This document shows positions 1 through 6,298 of a stretch of DNA of 7,572 nucleotides, piece after piece; position 1 is the first letter of the stretch, and every line of letters starts with the position of its first letter. The DNA is from Bacillota bacterium (GTDB lineage Bacteria > Bacillota > Clostridia > Christensenellales > Aristaeellaceae). The translations under genes were made by a program, and so were the position numbers. The stretch covers positions 1 through 7,572 of the forward strand of contig JAEVZE010000068.1 in assembly GCA_023392395.1 (NCBI GenBank), given 5' to 3'. The notes under the pieces were generated by a model. That model had not been told where the DNA came from, made no database searches, and saw only the letters and a list, made by a program, of their open reading frames with translations.

Positions 1-750
1 GTTGTTGCAGTCGCCCTGGGTCCAGTTGATGATGTCCTTGGGCATGGAGCCTTCGTTAATGAGGTCGGTCAGGTAGGTCAGCGCGTCCACGCAGCCCTTG
101 CCGTTGAGCTCTTCGAGCTTGCCGCCCGCGGAGATGAACCAGGGCATGAACTGGAAGCAGCCTTCCTCGTTCTTGACGGCGCTGATGCCCAGGCCGTAGC
201 GGCCCTTGGCGGGATCGGTCAGCTTCTTGGCGGCGTCCTTCAGCTCGGTCCAGTTGGTGGGGACGGCCACGCCGGCGGCGTCCAGCAGGTCCTTGTCATA
301 GAACAGTGCCAGGCAGTTGGAGTTGTGCGGCAGGCCGTAGATGCGGCCGTTCTGCGTGCAGCTGTTCAGCGGGCCCGGGAAGAACTGGTCCAGCTGGCCC
401 CAGGCGTTGAGCTGGTCGGTGATGTCGGCGAACACGCCCATCTGGATGAAGCCGGCCATGTCCGGGTTGTCCACCATGCCGATGTCGGGCAGCTCGCCGG
501 ACAGCGCGCCCATGGTGTACTGCTTGAGCAGGTCTTCACGGGCCACGTAGGTGTAGGTGATGTGGATGCGATCCTGGCTGGCGTTGAACGTATCGATGTC
601 ACGCTGGAAAACCGATCCGTCGGAGTACTCGTAGTCCGTGCCGTAGTAGTGCCACAGTTCCAGCTCGATGACTTCCGCCGACGCCGTCGGAATGATCAGC
701 GAAGAGAAGACCAGGCAAAGCGTCAGGGCCGCGATCAACCATTTCTTCAT
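1..750 (-). CDS. Sugar ABC transporter solute-binding protein (family 1), 3' part missing
   Basis: This protein would bind an oligosaccharide outside the membrane and deliver it to an ABC permease. The 250 visible codons are open to the left edge; the family is usually about 400-450 residues, so some 40% is missing. Residues 1-25 form a signal peptide: MKKW start, hydrophobic core, then Ala-Ser-Ala at 23-25 before Glu26, a signal peptidase I site. Family traits are LELWHYYG near residue 30, LPDIGMVDNPDMAGF near 87-101, RIYGLP at 136-141 and LFYDKDLLDAAGV at 149-161, followed by a W-T-E-L segment; all are typical of SBP_bac_1 proteins. The ATG at 750 is preceded by AAGGAGG with a 6-nt spacer, which fixes the start. 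Cys12 lies inside the hydrophobic core and does not form a lipobox. Permease genes are expected downstream, outside the window. The class is sure; the sugar bound is unknown. Confidence 0.93.
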   Translation of the reverse strand, partial: MKKWLIAALTLCLVFSSLIIPTASAEVIELELWHYYGTDYEYSDGSVFQRDIDTFNASQDRIHITYTYVAREDLLKQYTMGALSGELPDIGMVDNPDMAGFIQMGVFADITDQLNAWGQLDQFFPGPLNSCTQNGRIYGLPHNSNCLALFYDKDLLDAAGVAVPTNWTELKDAAKKLTDPAKGRYGLGISAVKNEEGCFQFMPWFISAGGKLEELNGKGCVDALTYLTDLINEGSMPKDIINWTQGDCNN

Positions 751-803
751 GATACCCCTCCTTGATTTTGTGCAACACGCCGTTTGCGTGGAGCGCATCC
801 TGC

Positions 804-828
804 CAGAATACTAGCATTGTAAATTCTG
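804..828. repeat. Inverted repeat CAGAAT-N13-ATTCTG over the solute-binding protein promoter
   Basis: CAGAAT at 804-809 and its exact complement ATTCTG at 823-828 flank a 13-bp centre. The repeat covers the -10 element and most of the spacer of the promoter at 808-836, where a repressor would block RNA polymerase. No regulator gene lies in the window. A 6-bp repeat can arise by chance, so an operator role is only a suggestion. Confidence 0.3.
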
Positions 829-836
829 CGCGTCAA
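808..836 (-). promoter_or_regulatory. Sigma-A-like promoter of the solute-binding protein gene
   Basis: On the minus strand, TTGACG (836-831) is followed after 17 nt by TAGTAT (813-808). An extended -10 dinucleotide TG lies at 816-815, giving TGCTAGTAT. Transcription would start near 801, leaving a leader of about 50 nt that ends in the strong ribosome binding site before the ATG at 750. The assignment comes from consensus matching only. Confidence 0.6.
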
Positions 837-844
837 GCGATTTG

Positions 845-900
845 GTGGACATTCCCGGTGCATTTCATTAAGGAGCGCATGTGATCTTAAAATTGTCCAC
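845..900. repeat. Inverted repeat GTGGACA / TGTCCAC upstream of the solute-binding protein promoter
   Basis: GTGGACA at 845-851 and TGTCCAC at 894-900 are exact complements separated by 42 bp. Both arms lie upstream of the -35 hexamer at 831-836 and downstream of the GH31 terminator, in otherwise non-coding DNA. The placement fits a pair of regulator half-sites, but the spacing is long and no family consensus was recognised. Confidence 0.3.
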
Positions 901-936
901 TCATATAGGCGTGGAAAATCCGCAAAGCGGCAGCGG

Positions 937-978
937 TAAAGAAAATTCGTTCCCGGCGGCCGCGCGCCGGGAACGAAT
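937..978 (-). terminator. Rho-independent terminator of the GH31 gene
   Basis: Positions 945-958 and 965-978 form a perfect 14-bp inverted repeat (ATTCGTTCCCGGCG and its complement) around a 6-nt GC loop. On the minus strand the stem runs directly into TTTTCTTTACC at about 944-936. It lies 42 bp after the GH31 stop codon. There is no T-tract on the plus-strand side, so it acts for the minus strand only. It separates GH31 from the solute-binding protein gene. Confidence 0.88.
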
Positions 979-1019
979 GGAAGGCTCTTTGATGTATGGA
1001 ATCCCCTCTTAATCCGGCG

Positions 1020-3014
1020 CTAGACCTTGACGTCCACGTCCGAGCCCTTGCGAATAAAGACCGGGATGGTGGTCAGCGGCGCTTCGGCCACGACCGCCTG
1101 GCCGCCCTCGTACGTCTTGCCCGTGTGGGACTCGATCCAGGTTTCGCCCGCGGGCAGGTAGACCGGGCGCTCACGCAGCCCCAGCTCCATCACCGGCGCG
1201 ACCAGGATGTCCGGGCCGAACATGTACTGGTCCTCGACGGCCACGGCCCTCTCGTCCTTCGGGAAATCATAGAACAGCGGGCGCATGACCGGCGCGCCCT
1301 CGTCCGCCGCCTGGCGCATGATCTTTTCCACGTAGGGCCGCATGCCCTCGCGCAGGAACAGGTACTTTGTCAGGATCTCATAGGCTTCCTCGCCGTAGCT
1401 CCACACCTCGTTGGGTCCGCCGGTGTCCGCCTTGACCGGGTTGGCCGAGGGCTCGCCGTTCTTGCGGTAGCCGTGCAGCCGCATCACCGGGCAGAACGCG
1501 CCGAACTGGAACCAGCGAACGAGCAGCTCCCGGTAGGCCGGGTCGTTCTGATCGCCGCCGTGGAAGCCGCCGATGTCGGTGGTCCACCAGGGGATGCCCG
1601 CCATCGCCATCGAAAGGCCGATGGCGAACTGCTCACGCAGCGTGCGGAATGTGGTGTCGATGTCGCCCGACCACACCAGCGCGCCGTAGCGCTGGGAACC
1701 CGCCCACGCGCAGCGCAGTAGGTTCAGCGGATTTTCCATGCCCGCCGCCCTCATGCCGTCGTAGAATGTCTTGGCGTAGAGCGCCGGGTAGACGTTGCCC
1801 ACCTGTAGAACCGACCCCAGGTGATAGCGGTAGTGGTCGAAGTCGTAAATCTTGCACTCCGGCTCGGCCTCGTCCAGCCAGAACACACGCACGCCCTTGT
1901 CAAAGTAGTTGCGCTTGGCGACCGACCACACGAAGTCCCGCGCGCCGGGGTTGGTGGCGTCAAAGGGAATGGTGTTGCCGCAGAAGTCCATCGAATACCT
2001 TACGCCCCGTTCGCTTCGGGCCAGGTACCCCTTCTCCAGCATCTCCTTGTAGTTTTCGCTTCGGGTATCCACGAACGGCCAGATGGACACCATCAACTCC
2101 GCGCCCGCCTCGTTGACCTCGCGGATCATGGCCTCCGGGTCCGGGAATTCGTCATAATCAAAGCGCCAGTCGCCCTGCAGCGGCCAGTGGAAGAAGTCCA
2201 CCACGATCACGTCCAGTGGCAGGCCCCGCTTTTTGTGCTCGCGCAGGATGTTTAGCAGCTCGTCCTGGGTGCGGTAACGCAGCTTGCACTGCCAGAAGCC
2301 CATGCCGTAGTCGGGCATCATGGGGCTGTGGCCGGTGGCGTCGGCATAGGCGCGCTCGATTTCGGCGGGGGTATCGCCCGCGGAGATCCAGTAATCCAGC
2401 GCCTTCGTGGACCTGGCCTGCCACTCGGTCATGTTCTTGCCGAAGCTGACGCGGCCCACCGCCGGGTTGTTCCAGAGGAAGCCGTAGCCCTTCGTGGAAA
2501 CATAGAAGGGCACGGAGGCCTGGGAGTTGCGGTGCGCAAGCTCCAGAACGCAGCCCATCTTGTCCAGGCAGCCGTCCTGATACTGGCCCATGCCGAAGAC
2601 CTTCTCGCCCGGATTGGGCTCAAAGCGCATGTTCAGCGCGTAGTCGCCGCCGGTGATGGGCGCAAAGTCGCGGCCCTTGATCTCCAGCGCGCTGACGATC
2701 TGGAAGTCTCCGTCATCGCGGGTGCGCCACTGCTCCTCCAGCAGCTTTTCGCCCTTCTGGTTATAGAAGCTGACGCAGCCGCCGTCCGCGATCCTGGCCG
2801 TGATCTTACCGTTTCGGATCGACGCCGTCTGGCCGTCGATTGTAATCTCCGCTTCGCTGGATTCCGGCGCGATCAGCGCCCAGTCCTCCAGCGGCATTTC
2901 CGCCTGGCAGGTCGCCCTGACGCGCAGGCTGTCCTTCCCCCACGCCTCAATCCACAGCTTCTCATAGTCGTTCTGGCGAACCAGCCGACCGCCCTCCCGG
3001 CTTAAAAGTGCCAC
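1020..3014 (-). CDS. Glycoside hydrolase family 31 enzyme (alpha-glucosidase/alpha-xylosidase type)
   Basis: A 664-residue retaining alpha-glycosidase of family GH31. Residues about 1-215 form the N-terminal beta-sandwich, about 216-560 the catalytic (beta/alpha)8 barrel, and the remainder the C-terminal beta domains. The nucleophile motif FWLDEAEPE places the nucleophile at Asp381; WSGDIDTTF places the acid/base at Asp451. IPWWTTDIGGF (474-484) and MRLHGYR (511-517) are further conserved barrel motifs. There is no signal peptide, so the enzyme is cytoplasmic and would act on imported sugars. The GTG start at 3014 is chosen because GGGAGG lies 8 nt upstream. A promoter at 3051-3080 and a terminator at 937-978 make it a single-gene unit. 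The WLDEAEPE motif resembles alpha-xylosidase-type members, but substrate cannot be settled: alpha-glucosidase, alpha-xylosidase and alpha-galactosidase activities all occur in GH31. Confidence 0.95.
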   Translation of the reverse strand: MALLSREGGRLVRQNDYEKLWIEAWGKDSLRVRATCQAEMPLEDWALIAPESSEAEITIDGQTASIRNGKITARIADGGCVSFYNQKGEKLLEEQWRTRDDGDFQIVSALEIKGRDFAPITGGDYALNMRFEPNPGEKVFGMGQYQDGCLDKMGCVLELAHRNSQASVPFYVSTKGYGFLWNNPAVGRVSFGKNMTEWQARSTKALDYWISAGDTPAEIERAYADATGHSPMMPDYGMGFWQCKLRYRTQDELLNILREHKKRGLPLDVIVVDFFHWPLQGDWRFDYDEFPDPEAMIREVNEAGAELMVSIWPFVDTRSENYKEMLEKGYLARSERGVRYSMDFCGNTIPFDATNPGARDFVWSVAKRNYFDKGVRVFWLDEAEPECKIYDFDHYRYHLGSVLQVGNVYPALYAKTFYDGMRAAGMENPLNLLRCAWAGSQRYGALVWSGDIDTTFRTLREQFAIGLSMAMAGIPWWTTDIGGFHGGDQNDPAYRELLVRWFQFGAFCPVMRLHGYRKNGEPSANPVKADTGGPNEVWSYGEEAYEILTKYLFLREGMRPYVEKIMRQAADEGAPVMRPLFYDFPKDERAVAVEDQYMFGPDILVAPVMELGLRERPVYLPAGETWIESHTGKTYEGGQAVVAEAPLTTIPVFIRKGSDVDVKV

Positions 3015-3050
3015 CCGTACCGCCTCCCTCGATGATGTTCGGATGGATAA

Positions 3051-3080
3051 AGTATAACGGCGCGGGCGCGCGCTTGTAAA
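3051..3080 (-). promoter_or_regulatory. Sigma-A-like promoter of the GH31 gene
   Basis: On the minus strand, TTTACA (3080-3075; 5 of 6 consensus bases) and TATACT (3056-3051; 5 of 6) are separated by 18 nt. Transcription would start near 3044, about 30 nt before the GTG start, leaving just enough leader for the ribosome binding site. This makes GH31 independent of the permease gene upstream. Confidence 0.7.
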
Positions 3081-3084
3081 GCGC
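3070..3084. repeat. Palindrome GCGCTT-GTA-AAGCGC over the GH31 -35 element
   Basis: A perfect 6+3+6 bp palindrome contains the -35 hexamer of the GH31 promoter. A protein bound here would compete with RNA polymerase, as expected for a sugar-responsive repressor. The surrounding DNA is GC-rich (alternating GC just to the left), which raises the odds of a chance palindrome. No regulator gene is visible. Confidence 0.35.
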
Positions 3085-3198
3085 CGCCGTGCCGTTTCAT
3101 CTCACAAAGCCGTTGGACTTTTTTACAATCCCTGCACATTTTGCCCGCCCGCTTCGTGCGCTTCGCTGGATTGATGGAATTTTCGGGAATGGCGGGGT

Positions 3199-4098
3199 CT
3201 ATTCCCGCGCCCGCCTCCCGCCCAGCTCGCTCAGGGCCACCGACAGCGTGATCATCGCGCCACCCAGCAAAATATTGAGGCGCAGCGCCTCAAACCCCAG
3301 CGCGAGCGAATACAGCGTGCCGAAAACGCCCTCCATTGACATCACCACGCCCGCCTGGGAAGCGGGCACGTGCTGCTGCGCTCTGGTCTGCAGAAGGTAG
3401 CACAGGCAGGTGGAGAACAGGCCCAGGTAGATTACCGGCCACGCGCCGGAAATGATCTGGAAAGCGGAAATCGCCGGGCGGCGAAGCGCCAGCGCGATCA
3501 ACGCCGCCGCGCCGGCGGTCATGAGCTGCCAAAAGGTGACGGCGGTGGCGTCATCTTTCACGCAATAGTGCCCGACGTACGCGGTGTGCAGCGCGAAGAG
3601 CACCGCGCAAAGCAGCACGAGAAGGTCCCCGGCGGAAAAGGAGAGTCCCTTTGAAAAATCCACCGTCAGAAGCAGCACGCCGCCCATCGACGTCAGGCAC
3701 AAAAGCACTTCCCGCGCCGCCGGACGCCGCTTGGCCATCGCCCACATCAGCAGCGGGATCATCACCACGCTGGTTGATGTGATGAAGGCGGCGCTGGACA
3801 CGGTTGTCAGCGCCTGCCCGGCTGTCTGCACGTAGAACCCACCGAACAGGGTGGCCCCTGCGATCACGCCGTGCACCACGTCCGAGCGGGTGGAAGCGCG
3901 CACCTTCCTCCGAAAGATCAGGCCCAGCACCGCCGCCGCAAGAAGAAACCTTAGCGCCAGAATCCAGGCGGTGTCGAGCGTGACGCGAAGCGCGTACTCC
4001 GTGGCGATGAAGCCGCCACCCCAGATCATGGTGACGAACAAGAGGCTCAAAAGCGACAGCCGGTGCTGTTTCGTTTCGTCCACAGCCGCACCTCGCAT
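3199..4098 (-). CDS. EamA-family (drug/metabolite transporter superfamily) permease
   Basis: A 299-residue inner-membrane exporter or permease with two EamA repeats. About ten hydrophobic segments can be placed near residues 14-34, 43-63, 75-94, 102-122, 128-146, 156-176, 186-206, 219-238, 248-268 and 273-292. Typical motifs are MIWGGGF at 24-30, ALRFLLAAAVL around 48-58, and the paired segments QALTTVSSAAFITSTSVVMI (repeat 1) and QQHVPASQAGVVMSMEG (repeat 2). The substrate is unknown; family members move amino acids, metabolites or drugs. The ATG at 4098 has GGAG 11 nt upstream. An in-frame ATG at 4143 would add a hydrophilic, Gly/Ala-rich 15-residue stretch and lacks a clear ribosome binding site, so 4098 is preferred, though that site lies in a hairpin. 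The gene follows kimA closely and is probably cotranscribed. No clear terminator follows it. Confidence 0.9.
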   Translation of the reverse strand: MRGAAVDETKQHRLSLLSLLFVTMIWGGGFIATEYALRVTLDTAWILALRFLLAAAVLGLIFRRKVRASTRSDVVHGVIAGATLFGGFYVQTAGQALTTVSSAAFITSTSVVMIPLLMWAMAKRRPAAREVLLCLTSMGGVLLLTVDFSKGLSFSAGDLLVLLCAVLFALHTAYVGHYCVKDDATAVTFWQLMTAGAAALIALALRRPAISAFQIISGAWPVIYLGLFSTCLCYLLQTRAQQHVPASQAGVVMSMEGVFGTLYSLALGFEALRLNILLGGAMITLSVALSELGGRRARE

Positions 4099-4109
4099 CG
4101 GTTGAATGT

Positions 4110-4129
4110 CTCCGGCGCCCGCACCGGAG
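4110..4129 (-). promoter_or_regulatory. Hairpin sequestering the EamA ribosome binding site
   Basis: In the minus-strand RNA, CUCCGG (from 4129-4124) pairs with CCGGAG (from 4115-4110), extended inward by a U-G wobble and two G-C pairs. The GGAG of the ribosome binding site for the ATG at 4098 lies in the 3' arm and would be hidden. If translation begins at 4143 instead, the same bases are coding and the hairpin may be incidental. Confidence 0.4.
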
Positions 4130-4158
4130 CAAGGATCGGTCATCCATCGATATGCTTT

Positions 4159-4188
4159 CGCCCCAGCCTTCGCGAAAAGGCCGGGGCG
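4159..4188 (-). other. Intergenic hairpin between kimA and the EamA gene, no T-tract
   Basis: In the minus-strand RNA a 12-bp stem, CGCCCCGGCCUU with AAGGCUGGGGCG, closes a 6-nt loop. All pairs are Watson-Crick except one G-U. On the complementary strand the same position is an A-C mismatch, so the structure fits minus-strand RNA better. The bases after the stem are AAAGCATATCG, with no U-run, so this is not a standard intrinsic terminator. It could protect the kimA message 3' end or cause partial termination. Confidence 0.45.
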
Positions 4189-4201
4189 ATCTCCCCTTTG
4201 A

Positions 4202-6100
4202 TCAGGAGCCGGAGCTCGGGCTGCCCGCCCATCCGCCGGGCGTGTTGTACAGGTAGGGCACCAGCACGGTTGCGATGTTGCGGTGGCGCACCAGGTTTCG
4301 TTCGATGAAGAAGGTGGTCTGGTTGTGGTAGATGGCGTCCCGCCAGCCGCTGCCCACGAACTTGGTCAAAACCACCGTTAGCATCTGGCCCTTGCCGATG
4401 TCTTTCTCCCGCTGGCTCAGGTACTCCTCCAGCGGCGGCATGATCTGGCGGTAGGGCGCGTCCAGCACCGTCAGCGGGAGCGGGATTTTCAGCTCCTCCC
4501 ACTGCTCGATCAGCTTGGCGGTGTGATGGGGCGTGGTAGAGATGTGCACCGGCGTCACGGCGGAGGAAATCTCCAGCGCACAGCCCAGCGTCTTGAGCGA
4601 GGCGCGGTTGAGGTTGTGAACCAGCACCACGCAGGGTACCTTCTCGCTGCCGTGCGCGCCCGGAAAGTGGTAGTCGTAACCCTCCAGGCTGATTTCCTGA
4701 AAGAACCGCTCGTAGTGCCGGTGTGTGGTCGACATGAACCACATGATCGAGGGCACCACGATCAAAAGGAACCACGCGCCCTCGTGGAACTTGGTCGTAA
4801 ACACGACCACTGTACCCACGCCGGTGACCAGCGCACCGATGCCATTGACGATCGCCTTGAGCTGCCAGCCGGCCGCCTTCTCCTTGAACCAATGGGTGAG
4901 GATGCCCGCCTGGGACAGCGTAAAGGACAGGAATACGCCCACCGCGTAGAACGGAATCAGCTTGTGAGTGTCGGCGTTGAAGACGATGACCAGCAGCCCC
5001 GTCGCGAAGAAGATGAACATGATACCGTTGGAGAAGCTCAGCTTCGTGCCGCGCTGCCCGAACTGATGGGGCATGTAGTGGTCCTTGGACAGGATCGAGA
5101 GGAGCAGAGGCAGGTCGCTGTAGGCGGTGTTGGCCGCCAGGATCAGGATCAGCGACGTGGTGAACTGCAGCGCGTAGTACATGAAGCCGCGTCCAAACAC
5201 GGCGGTGCCCAGCTGGGACATGATGGTATTGCCCTCCAGCGGCATGACCTTCAGGTGCGCCGCCAGGAGGCTCGCGCCGCCAAACAGGACCAGCGAAATC
5301 CCGCCCAGCATAAACAGCACATCCCGCGCGTTGCGCTGGGCAGGCTCCCGGAAGTTGGGGATGCCGTTTGAGACCGCCTCCACGCCGGACAGCGCCGAGC
5401 AGCCCGAGGAAAACGCCTTCAGGAACAGGAACACCGTGATACCCGACATCGTCTGCGCGGGCAGCGCGGCCTGCTGGGCGGCGGAGTACTCGATGGGCGG
5501 CAGGTTCCCCCCGATCAGGCGCACGACGCCCACCACGATCAGCGCGCCCATCGTGAAAATGAACGCGTAGGTGGGCACGCCGAAGATCTTGGAGGACTCG
5601 CTGAGGCCGCGCAGGTTGACCAGCGTGATCAGCGCGATGCACGCCAGCGAGATCACCACTTTGAACCCATGCAGGGCCGGGAACGCTGACGCGATGGCCG
5701 CTGTGGACGAGGAGATCGAGACGGCGACCGTCATGATGTAGTCCACCATCAGGCAGGCCGCGGCCAGGACGGCCGGGCCGCGGCCGAAATTCGTCTTGGA
5801 GACGATGTAGGAACCACCGCCGTTGGGGTAGTTCTTGATGATCTGGGAATAGGAAATCACCAGCACCACCAATAGCCCAAGGATTGGTATGCTGACCAAT
5901 CCCACGTATTGGGTGGCTGCAAAACCCAGTACAGGTACCAACGCCATCAGGATTTCTTCGACCGCGTAGGCAACTGAAGACAGCGCGTCACTGGACAGGA
6001 CCGGAAGACCCCAGAGCCTCGCCATCTTTTCGTGGGACAGCCGGTCATTGCGCAGCTCTCTGCCCAGCAGAATTCGTTTGATCTGACCCAATTGGTTCAT
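4202..6100 (-). CDS. kimA: KimA-type high-affinity potassium importer (APC superfamily)
   Basis: A 632-residue K+/H+ symporter-like membrane protein of the KimA (formerly YdaO) family; the B. subtilis protein is about 607 residues. Residues about 30-460 hold the twelve membrane segments and about 485-620 a cytosolic domain. Close family matches are LSSDALSSVAY (35-45), NYPNGGGSYIVSK (90-102), MVDYIMTVAVSIS (118-130), NLRGLSESS (162-170), LKAFSSGCSALSGVEAVSN (227-245) and LIPFYAVGVF (381-390). From memory of the B. subtilis structure, the K+-site residues there (D36, Y43, D117, Y118, T121, S125, T230, Y377) correspond to D38, Y45, D120, Y121, T124, S128, T222 and Y385 here; all appear present. 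The ATG at 6100 has AGAGG 7 nt upstream. An in-frame ATG at 6172 lies ahead of the predicted transcription start and would add a proline/arginine-rich stretch, so it is rejected. The gene likely heads a kimA-EamA unit. Confidence 0.93.
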   Translation of the reverse strand: MNQLGQIKRILLGRELRNDRLSHEKMARLWGLPVLSSDALSSVAYAVEEILMALVPVLGFAATQYVGLVSIPILGLLVVLVISYSQIIKNYPNGGGSYIVSKTNFGRGPAVLAAACLMVDYIMTVAVSISSSTAAIASAFPALHGFKVVISLACIALITLVNLRGLSESSKIFGVPTYAFIFTMGALIVVGVVRLIGGNLPPIEYSAAQQAALPAQTMSGITVFLFLKAFSSGCSALSGVEAVSNGIPNFREPAQRNARDVLFMLGGISLVLFGGASLLAAHLKVMPLEGNTIMSQLGTAVFGRGFMYYALQFTTSLILILAANTAYSDLPLLLSILSKDHYMPHQFGQRGTKLSFSNGIMFIFFATGLLVIVFNADTHKLIPFYAVGVFLSFTLSQAGILTHWFKEKAAGWQLKAIVNGIGALVTGVGTVVVFTTKFHEGAWFLLIVVPSIMWFMSTTHRHYERFFQEISLEGYDYHFPGAHGSEKVPCVVLVHNLNRASLKTLGCALEISSAVTPVHISTTPHHTAKLIEQWEELKIPLPLTVLDAPYRQIMPPLEEYLSQREKDIGKGQMLTVVLTKFVGSGWRDAIYHNQTTFFIERNLVRHRNIATVLVPYLYNTPGGWAGSPSSGS

Positions 6101-6135
6101 TATGATTCCTCTTCGCTCGTAGTGGTTGGGGATGG

Positions 6136-6148
6136 GCGGCAGCCGCCG
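6136..6148 (-). other. GC inverted repeat in the kimA leader
   Basis: GGCGGC and GCCGCC flank a single base in the 5' leader of the kimA message, followed upstream by a run of seven C (minus strand; 6154-6160). It is the only clear structure in the approximately 70-nt leader. With a 1-nt centre the innermost pairs would open to form the loop. A function is not evident. Confidence 0.25.
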
Positions 6149-6175
6149 CGGGCGGGGGGGTGGATACACCATCGC

Positions 6176-6204
6176 ATTATACCATCGCGCGGGCGCAAAT
6201 CCAA
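6176..6204 (-). promoter_or_regulatory. kimA promoter with extended -10
   Basis: On the minus strand a perfect TATAAT (6181-6176) is preceded by TGG, which matches an extended -10 (TGnTATAAT). A weak -35, TTGGAT (6204-6199), lies 17 nt upstream. Transcription would start near 6169, giving a leader of about 69 nt. An 8-bp direct repeat, GCGATGGT (6188-6181 and 6175-6168), flanks the -10 element. Confidence 0.72.
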
Positions 6205-6269
6205 CGGTATTTTTGCGTTAAGTGACGGCCAAACCCCAATCCCTGGAAGGGCGGATCGTAAAATATTCG

Positions 6270-6298
6270 TTGACCAGACACACGCGCCGCAGTATCAT
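6270..6298 (+). promoter_or_regulatory. Promoter of the GH78 gene
   Basis: TTGACC (6270-6275; 5 of 6 consensus bases) and TATCAT (6293-6298; 5 of 6) are separated by exactly 17 nt. An A/T-rich stretch just upstream (about 6258-6268) resembles an UP element. Transcription would start near 6305, with a leader of about 59 nt. It diverges from the kimA promoter; the two -35 elements lie about 65 bp apart. Confidence 0.72.

Noticed and set aside
920..930. CCGC-AAA-GCGG mini-hairpin between the terminator and the solute-binding protein promoter
   Set aside because: A 4-bp stem in GC-rich DNA with no T-tract or other context; likely chance.
996..1721. Plus-strand open reading frame of 241 codons opposite GH31
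   Set aside because: It lies wholly antisense to GH31, whose catalytic motifs are intact; its Arg/Ala/Val-rich composition is typical of the complement of GC-rich coding DNA, and it has no recognisable domain.
2328..3005. Plus-strand open reading frame of 225 codons opposite the N-terminal part of GH31
   Set aside because: It is antisense to GH31 and has shadow-type composition with no motif.
3184..3207. Inverted repeat CGGGAAT/ATTCCCG at the end of the EamA gene as a terminator
   Set aside because: It overlaps the stop codon, has a 10-nt loop, and is followed on the minus strand by AAAATTCC rather than a T-tract.
4140..5642. Minus-strand open reading frame of 500 codons in another frame of kimA
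   Set aside because: It overlaps kimA on the same strand in a shifted frame and has low-complexity His/Arg/Gly/Pro composition; KimA itself is a clear family match.
6101..6172. Longer kimA start at 6172
   Set aside because: It would put the start codon at or before the predicted transcription start and add a proline/arginine-rich stretch not seen in the family; the ATG at 6100 has a good ribosome binding site.
6203..6219. AACG-N9-CGTT inverted repeat near the kimA -35 as an operator
   Set aside because: Only 4-bp arms; too short to separate from chance.
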